Shown piece by piece: positions 48,275 through 59,868 of a DNA stretch of 64,000 nt. The position numbers and the translations under genes are program-made. Position 1 is the first letter of the stretch. Each line of letters opens with the position of its first letter. The DNA comes from Strongylocentrotus droebachiensis (taxonomy: Eukaryota; Echinodermata; Echinoidea; Camarodonta; Strongylocentrotidae): positions 124,001 to 188,000 of the forward strand of contig JAVYIG010002721.1 in the NCBI GenBank assembly GCA_035222895.1. The letters are read 5' to 3'. A model generated the notes under the pieces. That model made no database searches. It was not told where the DNA came from and saw nothing but the letters and a program-made list of their open reading frames with translations.

Positions 48275-50612
48275 ATTATCCCCACGCTTATTCAGCGGTC
48301 AGCTGAGTCGTTGCGTTTTTTTGGGACCAAAAAAAAAAAAAAAGTGTCCTCTTACCCCCCCCCCCCCCCCCCCCCCCCCCCGCTTATTCAGCGGTGGGCT
48401 GAGTCGTTACGAAATTTTCGGCCCGATTTATAAATGTTAAAACCCCCCCCTTGAAAAAATCCTGCGTACGCGCCTGGGTTCCTGCATTTATTTTCTACGT
48501 GTGCCTCGCTTAAATTCATTTTTATTCATGAAAACAGTTTGGGGGCTTGAATATCTATAGTGAGGAGCTTTTAGACTCCAAGCCCCTATCTTCATTCGCT
48601 AGTGTTCAATAATGAAGTGAAAACACACTACATCGGTTGAACATCATGTTATCAAGGCTATTTTGGAAATGATATTGCGAGTAAAGCCGTTGGTCACAAC
48701 CGACCGTGCGTGTTTTTAGTCCGTACGGTTTTCGGGGAGGCTACGGCCGCCACGTTTTTCTGAAAACGTAGGGATCGGAGGGAGTGGCAAAGGGTGTAGA
48801 GGTCAGTGGGGGAGTACCGGCAACGCACGTCACACGAACTGGGGGTGAATCGGTAGCCCGAACGCAGCCCAAACGCAGCTAAAGTTCCTCGTGCACTAAA
48901 AGTGCTACGGTGTGTCTGCGTGCTCCCAAATCCGTACGGAGGCGGTACCCACCACGTACGGTTACCCAAATTTTGCCCACGTTTTTGCACGTAGACAGCA
49001 CGCACTTGAAAGTACGGCGGGTTGTGACCACCGCATAAATGAGTCGTTTTCGATCGCGCAGTTGCCATTCATTAACACGTTACATGCAGGAAAGAAAACG
49101 CGGCGGTTTTTTTTTTTTTTTTTTTTTTTTTTGAAGTGGATTACCGCGCCATATCTGAACAGGCCTAGAGAAATTATCGTATTAATCGTGCTATCCTACC
49201 TCTTCAAATTAAAAAAATGAATGAAAAACCAACCTTGAGTAGTGTTGAATGGACACATTCCTGTTGAATTTGCCCATGTTCCGTGTTCACCCACCGGAAA
49301 TTCGACTTTTTCAAACCGAGGAGATATCCATGAGATATTCTGGCAAAAAGCTTGAATAAAAAGTATTGAAAATAAAATCCCCTTAACAAATTATAATTCC
49401 ATGTTACTTTGTTTATCTACTGTTAAAGTGACTTGCTGCAAATTGTGCAGGTATTCTTTTTTCAAATATGTGCCAAATGCTAGGGATGGTTAAACGTGCA
49501 GCGAGAAGGCGACTTTTTTAACTCTTCAAGGCACGCTATGTTTAAGTAGAGAAAGCGAGATGCGTATATGAACAACTCGCTTTCATAAAGCTGTTCGTAA
49601 ATTTACGCATGACTTTACGAACGACTTGTATATGAAAAGCCAAATGGGATGCTCAATCATTATTAACTGCATCAACTAAAATTGAACTGTGCAGATGTAG
49701 ATTAACATTCTTATTCCATCAAACATTTGTAATGCAAAGTATATTTGTTGCCATAATTTAATTGAGGTTATTGAAAATATCAGGAAAAACTTTGGGCATC
49801 CTATCTGGCACTTCATATACAAGTCGTTCGTAAAGTCATGCGTAACTTTACGAACAGCTTTATGAAACACCCCCCCCCCCCCCCCTGGGCTCCCACTTAG
49901 CCGAGTTAGAGCCTCGAGTTGTGGCGAGCTGGCGCGATCTTATGGCAAGCAGTTTTATCATTAAAACATATTTCTTGATATCAAGAATTCAATTCTTGAT
50001 ATAACGAAATCGAATTCTTGATATCACGAATTCAATTCTTGATATCAAGAATTACCATTGCTTTACATAATACCACGTAAACTTATTTCCTGATATCAAG
50101 AAATATGTTTTAATGATAAAACGGCTTGCCATAAGATCGCGCCAGCTCGCCACAACTCGAGGCTCCAACTCGGCTAGGTTGGAGCCCTGCTTTAGCAGAG
50201 AGACGGCTTCTCGTCTTAAACAAGGCGCCTTGGCTACTTTCAGCAACTCGCATTCTTGTCTTCTCGGCCTGAAAACGCTCTGATGAGTTTTATCTAGTAC
50301 GGGCTTTTTAGCATTCTCATCTTAAGCATGAGGCCTTGGCGACTTTAACAACTCGCTTGTTCGCTTTCTAGACCGTAGCAAGTCGCATTGGCGAGTTAAA
50401 CAGATCGCCTTCTCTCTGGACGTTGAAGCTTCCGAAAACAAAGCAGAGAACTTTGATCACTATAAACAAGAATGAAAATTAAGAAGTACTTTATTAAATG
50501 AAGGGCCAAAAGGCCACAGAAACAAACAAGATCCACGCACAAAGGAGCATACACAAACAAGCACACACACGCACACACACACAAACACAACACACGCACG
50601 CACACGCGCGCG

Positions 50613-50656
<44 letters not shown>

Positions 50657-53600
50657 AGGGATTTTACAAAACATACTTTCTTCAGGGGGTAGCATTTGAC
50701 ATCGCAGTGTTGCCAAATTGAATTAAGAATATCTGTTAGAAATAAATGTTGCTACCTTCGAATTCAAGATGAATTCAAGACTTCTGAAAATACGATATTG
50801 TTGTCATGCTATAACTTTATTTTCATTTAAATTTTAGGTGAATTATCCCTTTAACATTGTGATCAAACCAATTTCCCGATACTTTTTTTTTTTAAAGCAA
50901 CTGTTTAAAACAGGAAATGCACTGCAGCATCCGGCTAACTTCCGCTGACAAAGCAATATTTTATCCGAAGATATTAAAACAGATAGAGATAGGTTTTAAT
51001 TAGTTTCACTTTCGACACTAAAATAAAATAATATTGGGAGCATTACTCTAAAGATTAATTTAAACAAAATTTGCTTTGTCTAATTAGGATTTCATGTTAC
51101 CATAAGAAGAGAAGAAGAGAAGAGGAAGAAGAAAAAGGGGGAAGAAGAAAAACAATAGTAGGAGGATGAGAAGAAGAGGGAAAAGAAGAAGAAGGAGGGA
51201 AAAGGAAGAAAGAATAAATTATAGAGGAAATTGGGAAAAGAAATGTACACTTTAAATAAAACAAGATATTAATCTGATATCAGGCGACCTGGCTTAAGAT
51301 GTACCAAAAAACACCTTTTCCCCGATATACCATGAATACACTTGGCGTTTACCAATACTGCGCAGTACACTTATATTGTAAATTAAATACACTTGAACCA
51401 ACAGTTTAAAGAATAAACACTTCACATATAACTATCTAGAACAGGAAAAACAGAAGAACAACTAAAATGTGTGAGTGTTTTGAACTTGAGTTAAATAGTT
51501 AGGGTGATAGTGGGTATGTCGAAAGTATTGTAACTAATAATGCAAGTAAAGTCATTACAAGTTTTTATGTGACGACATAATTTATAGGCATGCAATTTTG
51601 ACGGTGCTTGATGGGCACCATATATTTCGCTTAGAAGTGAGTTTTACTTTCAAAGAGGCACTTCTCCAGCGACAAGTTATCTGGGCTTAATTTCGTTTGA
51701 TTTGATTTAATTCGATTTGATTATTCCCTTTGGTCCGTTCTATGTAAAAAATTCTTCTCCTCCTTCTTCTTCTTCTTCTTCTTCTTCTTCTTCTTCCTCT
51801 TCTAATTCCTCCTTTTCTTCTTGTTCTCCTTCTTGTTCTACTTCTTTTACTTCTTCTCCTTCTTCTTCAACTTCTTCTTCTATCTTTTTCTTCATTTTTT
51901 TGTTTTAGATGAGTAGGGGCCATGTCTTTTGTAATTACGACCACGACAATGATGGCGAAGATGATAATGAGGAGGCCAGATAGGGTGCCAATACAGATAT
52001 ACAGTGCGACCCACAAAAAAACGAAACCGAGAATTATCGATGTTTTATAACAAAGTTTTGGTATGGGGTCATGAATTTGGTTCAAATGAACATATTGGAA
52101 GCATCTGCGATCCTAAAATATTCGGTGATCGTTGTCGTGGTTGAATTCGAGTCTAAAGTTATGAAATTGTAAATAATACACTCTTGATGTTGTATAACTC
52201 CCTCTCAAGGTCATGATATTAATAAGGCTATAAAACAGTGTTTCTTGACTAAAATCGACCGATTAGCTATTCCCATTTGGAAATTATATATCACAACTAC
52301 ATATTCTGACATTTTCAGGGTAGCAGATACTATTGTTCGGCCGTAGACGCTATTTGAAATTTATCGAAATTTACCGGGAGCACTGGTAAATTTTTATTTT
52401 TTTCTTCTTTTAGGAGCTATATAATACATCCACAGGGGCATCCAAAAATATCAAAATTTTAAAGAATCACTATTCACCAAATTTTAAAATTTCCCAAAAC
52501 TTTGTATTACCTTTAATCACAATTATAATTAATAAATGAAACATGTTTGTAAAGCTTAGATCCTCTTCTTTCATTTGATGCAAGTCATGCAACTCATATG
52601 ATGCATATTTCAAGCATGAGTGATTAAAAGCAATTCGAAGGAAGGAAACCGAAAAGTCATTCGGCGGGCGGTATCTGAATTTCAAGGAGAAAATCACATT
52701 TCAAGAAAGTTCAGTTTCTGCCCTTTCATATGACACCTCAATCAGGAATAATGAGCAAGGAATAACAAAGTTCTGTTTGTTTAAAGTGATGCTTGGATTT
52801 CCATAATTTGATTTTAAAAGTTCGTTTTCACTGCCTGCCTGTCGTAGCAACAAACGGAATTGACAAAAGACTTAAAGTAGATATTCATTGATTTTAAAAA
52901 CTAACTTTACTTATATTATTGCAAAGTTGAAACTTTGATTCGACAAGGTTATCGAAATTCAATGCTTGGAAACATTCGAAGAATGATTATTATAAATTAC
53001 AAAACGCTTATATACAGCCCCGGCATAGCACCTGAAGAGCTCTCCGAACGCTGCTGAGATGTGTGAGATCACAGGATGGACATGATTTGCACAAGCAGAC
53101 GATGTCCCATGACATCTCACACATTTTCAATGCCTGTTTTTTCATCTTCTCTTGAGTTCTTTCTCTTACTTCACTACCGTCAGGCTAAATGTATATTGCC
53201 TCACTCTAAACCCCGCGCATGGTTTAATTTTGATGACAAATGCAGCGATAAAAAAATAAAGGAATCTGTCACTTGTAAACAAAATAAGACGCCACTTTAT
53301 ATTCAGCTGCACACACCTCGGTATGTTCGGCGTTTCAAAAGGGAACAAATGCCGTCCTAAATATCATTCCGGGGGTTTTTCAATTTGAAAGTCTGGTTTC
53401 TTTGATTGTTAATTAATCGTGCCATGAACACTGTTCTGTGCATGCGCTGGCGTGCCACGCTCACATAATTGGGTTTCTTGTGGCTTGCCATGCACACATA
53501 AACTCTCATTCGCTCGCGTGCCACGTACATATTTTCGTGCAAAAGTACACACGCTAATTGAACCTACCCTAAATTAACATGGCACACAGAGGATTAGTGG

Positions 53601-56600
53601 CTGGCACAATAGAGATTTGGCACTGGGTGAATTGAATGGGGGCAGCTTAAGAGTTAACCCCTATCCTGTGTATTTACAAACAAAAGATTTTAGTTATCAG
53701 AATCGGTTTCATATCCCCTTTTGAATTGTTTGAAATGCCATCACATTTATATACACTAAACTCATTATAAATTGAGAAATAATAGCTTTGCAATTATGTT
53801 CATTCTTTATGTGATGTCGTCTGCTTGGGCAGTATTGGTCCATTTTATGACGTCATTAAAACATCGTTATTCCAGATCGTATATCCCAGATGCTATGGAG
53901 GTGGTTGTATTTGTATTTTTTATAAATCACCCGATAAGTAGTTGACCTAAATCTTGTACGATGGCCATCTGTTAGCTTACCAGTTTATAGTGATACATTA
54001 GTTGACATATTTGTGATTTTCTTTGAATATCTACATTAACTCCGTTTCGTTGACGATCAGAAATAGACGAAAGACTTCATGCATGGCTGATTGTCAATGA
54101 AACGGACTTAAGTCTTTTGTCACTTCCGTTTGTTGCTACGGCTGGCCGCAGCCAGTGAAAACGAACTCGTTTAATCAAATTATGGAAATGCAAACATCAC
54201 TTTAAACAAACAAAACTTTGTTATTCCTGGCTCATTTTTCCTGATCGAGGTGTCATGAAAGAGCAGAAAATGAACTTTTCTAGAAATTTGAATTTTTCTT
54301 CGAAATTCAGATACCGCACGCCAAATGACTTTTGGGTTTCCTTCCTTCAAATTGCTTTTAATCACTCATGCGTGAAATATGCATCATATGTTATGATAAA
54401 ACATCGATAATTCTCGGATTCGTTTTTTCTGGGTCGCACTGTATATAGCCTGATGACCCGGTAAAAACAGGGAAGTTTTATACGTGTCATACAATTTGTT
54501 TGTATTTTAGAGTACGTGGAAGGAAGACTTACATGAATTTCCGTAATACCTAGCCAGTATGAGGCACATAAACTTTCTAAATGGCAATTAGTTACAACTG
54601 CTAAGGTCGATGTTGATGTTTCTAGGGGCACGGGGCTCGCCCCTCCCACACCCCTGTCGAATCGCAGGGGAGGGGAAATGACAAAAATTGTAGGAAATGA
54701 AAAGAAATGTGGAACAAACCAAAACAAGATGAACACAATCCCACACCTTATCTCCTTTCCTTGAGGAGTGTGATTATTTTTTGCACATTACCCACTAATT
54801 AAAAAAGTTGGGCACCTTGCAGACAGGTCTCCGGCTTCACCAGGGCTACGCCTCTGATGATGACTACAACCTCTAGTAGTATTGGTCACTGGTCCTATTG
54901 TTGGTCAGTATGCGCATCTGTTTTTTATTATGACACATTTTCATGAGTTACATTGGCAGATTTGGAGACAAAACCCTTTCCTTTCTGGCTTAACATACTC
55001 TGTTTTACACACTAGTATCAAAAGATAAACCGGGTATAGTCTTAAATAATTGCAACTTAACTCTACGTAGGCCTTCATGATTTATGGTATTTGAGGTCAT
55101 CATGAAATACATGTACCGATGTTCATCTCTTTTTTTTCATTATTATTCTCTTTTTCACCAATTTTAGATAACATCGTTAGTAATCGATAAAATATGTCCA
55201 TGTAACTATTTCATGTGTATCCATTTTACCATAATCGTACAGGAATGATGACGTAATGAGAATATATTTACCAGTGATATCAGTTGTCTGAATGGATATC
55301 ATTTGGTTGGTTTGCCCTTGGCCCTTGGTAGTCGCTGAAGTGGATGTAGTCGAACTGAATCCTGAACATCATGGTAAATAAACATAATGTACGGGTAAAT
55401 AAAGAGTTTTCATAGTATATATTGGCCAATAAAAAATGGAGAAAAAAGACTGAAAACTCATTTGTTCACCAGTAGTTTTAAGACTAGTTTTACTTATTGA
55501 TCTGAATTGTATTGTAGGTATATAGTCCAATTATATCACTTTATGTATCCTCTATTAGCGCATAGGGACTGAATAGTGATATGAGCTATATACAACTTAA
55601 GTTTTGTATTGGACTTATTGTCATTGATTGTATTAATATGATTTTTGTTGTTGTTGTTGTTATTCTTATTATCGTCATCATCATCATTAATGATGGCAGT
55701 GAAGTGTACCAATCACCTTAATCATCACCTTTAACATGTTCCCCATGCAATCTATACATTCTATTTTAAACGGTTGAAGAGTATGAAGATAATAAAGAAT
55801 GACATAAAAAGGTGCGTACGGAACCAAATCATCCTGGGGTTCCGTGTGCACCCTATTTATGCGAGCCTGTTCACGCGCGTCAACTAGTGTACTCAACAAG
55901 TCGTTTCACTGTTCACTGAGAGCCTATTTAAACTGCCATGTCTCTTTTTAGAAGTAATATTTGAAGCTCATATTTTGAAGGCAGTATATCGGCATGGAAC
56001 AGCTCACATCAAGAGCAAAACGTATTTGTATTGATTGGAACATCTAAAGTCATTCCAGATTAAACAGAACATATACATCGACTCGTGAAAATATCGTTAA
56101 CCAAAATATTATAAAAAGTGATTACAATTAATGTAAAAATACTCGCCTGTACATTTCGGAAGACCATGGTTCCACATAACAGCATGGGTGCTGTTAGCAA
56201 TGTCATTTTCTCTGCGACCGTACATCTGCACGCACTGGATAACTTCAGGTCCTTCGAATGTAAAGCCATCGGAGCAGTTAAAATATATCTTGCTGCCGTA
56301 GCGCAGAGAGCCGGTTTCATTGTACCTGAATCCGTTTTGAGGGGTACCAGGGTCTTCACAGACCCCCAGGCCAACTTAAAAACAAAAATGAAATGACAAT
56401 GAATAGTCTGTCATATTCATATCAAAACTTGTGGAGCTAAATGGACCCTATCGGAATTGAAGAAAATGCATCAGTTATTACAAGAGATAATAATAATAAT
56501 AATAACTTTTATTTACCCAGGGTAGCCACTTCAGTTATGAAACCTGTTCTTCCAGCGGGCCCTGCATAACATAATATGATATTACTACCCTTCTCCAATC

Positions 56601-59600
56601 TAATATGCTGAGCGCCTAGCTAAAAGGCAGAAGGTCCCATTGTTATAAGAGTCTTTGGTATGACTCGACCGGGGTTCGAACCCACGACCTCCCGTTCATG
56701 AGGCGGGCGCTCTAACGACTGAGCCACCATGCCCCGCATCTCTGTGCGGCCGGGTATCGTGCATTGTATTAAGTGCGTGGACCGTGACAGAGACTATAGG
56801 CGACATGGTTCTCAAACTGAATCATCCCACCGAAAACTACATTGATCATTTAAAACGAGTCTTAAAATTAATGGTTGGAAAGATAAAATTACATAGAAAA
56901 CAATCTTTCTCAAACTAAAAATTAGAAGAGGGCGGAAAGCCAAATTGTGACATGTTAATAAAGCTGTGTCGCCCGACCCGTTGATTTTGCACAGAAAACG
57001 AGCTGAAAACAACAGTAAATTGACTACTTAAACAAATAAAACACAATAATAAATCATAATGAATTTGTAATTTGTTTGCTTTACCCGAAATAACATTGTC
57101 GTATTATACTAGTAAAACTTGGCAAACTACGTAGTACTTTTAGGAGAATGGAGATGGATGTTAAAAAGACGTGTTTTTCACGTCATTCTCCATAGAACAT
57201 TTTTTACTAATAAAAAAAGCACTGTTCAGTGACCAAAACGTGTTGGTATGTTTGAGACTTTTTCACAATATAACATATATGCTAAAAACTAGACAAGAAT
57301 GGATAAGCCCGATAACTTTAACTAGAGAAAAATTGAGTTTCGTTTAAAGCCATTCAGTCGCAAGAAATTTAGGGGTACATTCATCAATTAATAATGTAGA
57401 TTTTTTGCAGACAATGTTAAAGTATTAAGAAAAGTATTGTACATGGAATTTGCTTCTTTAAATGATAATTTTATGCACCGTTAGTATAATTTTGTGCAGG
57501 ATGCTGAAGTAACGGATCGAAGCCTCGTAACCACCTTAACCAAGAAGTGTTTTTAGTTTTTTTAATTTGTATTATTATTAACATTATGATTATTTTTGTT
57601 CATTATAATTATTATGATATATCGCAAGGGACATGCAAAAAGTGAATGCAAGAACCCTAAACCCCCTCCACCGCCCTTAACTTCTCCCCAAGTGTGCCCC
57701 CCCCCCCTAAAAAAAAAAAAAAAATGCAACCGCTCCTGCCTTTACCTTGGTAGATGGTGAGTACAAATGAGCCTCCACAGGATTCAAGGCGATCTCCCGC
57801 ACATCCAACATTACATTCCTCATTCGAAGCGGTTCCATGTCTGGCAATGTTTTCATCTTGTCTTCCGCAGAAACATGCGTTCGAGACACCTGCGTAGAAG
57901 TATCCTTCCTCTGCGCATGCGTTGATGCACCGGTCAATCGTGAAATAAAAATTGTTATAGTAACGGGGACCATCGGGGAGCACCCGATCTATGACCGATC
58001 CTTCACTGAAACATCCAATATAACCTGGTTCTGAATTAAAGAGGAAAACAAGAAATGTGGGGAGTAAAAAAAGCTCTTCAGCAAAGTAAAGAGAGTTTAT
58101 TCAAAATTAAAGAAACTTCATGTGATTATGTTTTCCAGTTATTTCACAACTTTTTTTTGTCTTCCTATGTATTTTTGATAATTTGTAGATGTCATGGTCT
58201 AGCGGATAAGGGATAAGTCCCCGGCCTACGAAGTATGATGTACGGAATTCAAATCCCTGTCACGGCACATCAATTTACTTTATTTTGCCACTCTCCACCT
58301 AGATGCATGGGTTTCCGGTTGAAGGAAGTTCCTTAGATGCCAGAGCGCCTTATTAGGGTAGATCGGCTATTAGCCGGTGCAATAATGACTACAGAAACAC
58401 TATTGTATTTAGCACTACATAAATGTAAATAGTAGAAGTAGTAGTAGTAGGAGTAGTAGTAGTATATAGACGTAGTAGTAGTAGTATTTGTATGTCTACT
58501 CTGATTATTAATGTGTAAATTATAATAATAATATATGAGATTTGTAAGTCCCCGAATCCACTTGAAAGCAAATGCAAGTGCATTTGTGAAACAAAAACAA
58601 AAAAGAGATAACATGAAAGCATTTGCGTTATAAACAAAGGACAGGAGAAAGATAGAACATACAATTGTGAAAGCACAATTAATTACATGCCGAATTAAAC
58701 AGATACGTTTTAAGATTATTTTTAAACACTTCAACTGATCTGCTAACAGGCACTTTTAGATGTGCACGACGAGAACGTGGACCGTGCCACGTGTGACATC
58801 CTTTTGAGGCAAAGATCGGGTGGCTTACCACAAACGAATGACTACCCAGGAGGACTACCCAGGGTAAGAGGACATTTTTTTTTTTTTTTTTTTTTTGGGG
58901 GGGGGGGGGGTCCCAAAATTTGAAAATTTGGCCGATCGATATTTCGTTTCGTTGGGAAGAGGTAAGGTCAGCTTTTTTTGGTCACCCATTACGATATTTT
59001 TTAAAATTTTAATTAAACAAAAAAATTAAGGGGGGTTCCTTCAAGACACACAGAAAAAGTTAGAGGGGGGGTTCAACCCCCCCCCCCCCCCCCCCCCCCT
59101 GTGTACGCGCCTTGAACAATACAATAGAAATTCACTTTTGTACGAGTTAGTTTCATTGAATGTGGATTTAACCAATTATCAACATCCTGTACAGAAGCAT
59201 CAAGATTATAGCGCTGGCTGCATTGCTTTGGTTAGTCTCGAATGAAGTGATTATTTCAATATCATGTGCATAAGTGTGATATGGAAAAGAGCGGTGTTGA
59301 AGAATACTTTTCAGATCAATTAAATAAAAGAAAATGGATGACTTGCCCACAGAGCCCTTTGGTACTCAACATGTCAGTGGTAAAAGGATCTGAAGTATAT
59401 CAATATATTGAGACAGACAGCCATCCATTATGTAAATATTCGTATTAACAAGTGCCAAGAATAATCATGACAACAAATATTTTGAAAACCAACAACATTA
59501 CAAGCGTGCATTCACATTATTAAGTTAACTTGAAATGATAACAAAACATCGCAACATTCATTGTTACCTTTGCAAGAAACAGCTCCTATATAAATGTCGT

Positions 59601-59833
59601 ATTTACAGCCACACTCTCCGTTGCAAGAATCACATTGCATGTTCATCCGATCTGAAAAATGATTTTTATATAATTCCTTCAAAGAAATTCCATTTCCATC
59701 TGCATTTCAATTGGGTTATATCCGGATTCTGATTATTATTATAAGTATCACTATTAATATTATCATTATTATGATTATTACATTATTAATATCATTATTA
59801 TTACAGTCGTCATTATCATCATTATTGTTATCA

Positions 59834-59868
<35 letters not shown>

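Noticed and set aside
48173-48440. Pro/Lys-rich frames
   Set aside because: They translate poly-C and poly-A runs of the hAT-like element at 47980-48476.
56060-56374. 104-codon minus-strand frame over the sushi exon
   Set aside because: It is the wrong frame. The in-phase frame gives the cysteine pattern of a sushi domain.
56655-56740. Possible tRNA gene on the minus strand
   Set aside because: Good box A and B, but it heads a SINE with body and ATT tail. A covariance search would decide.
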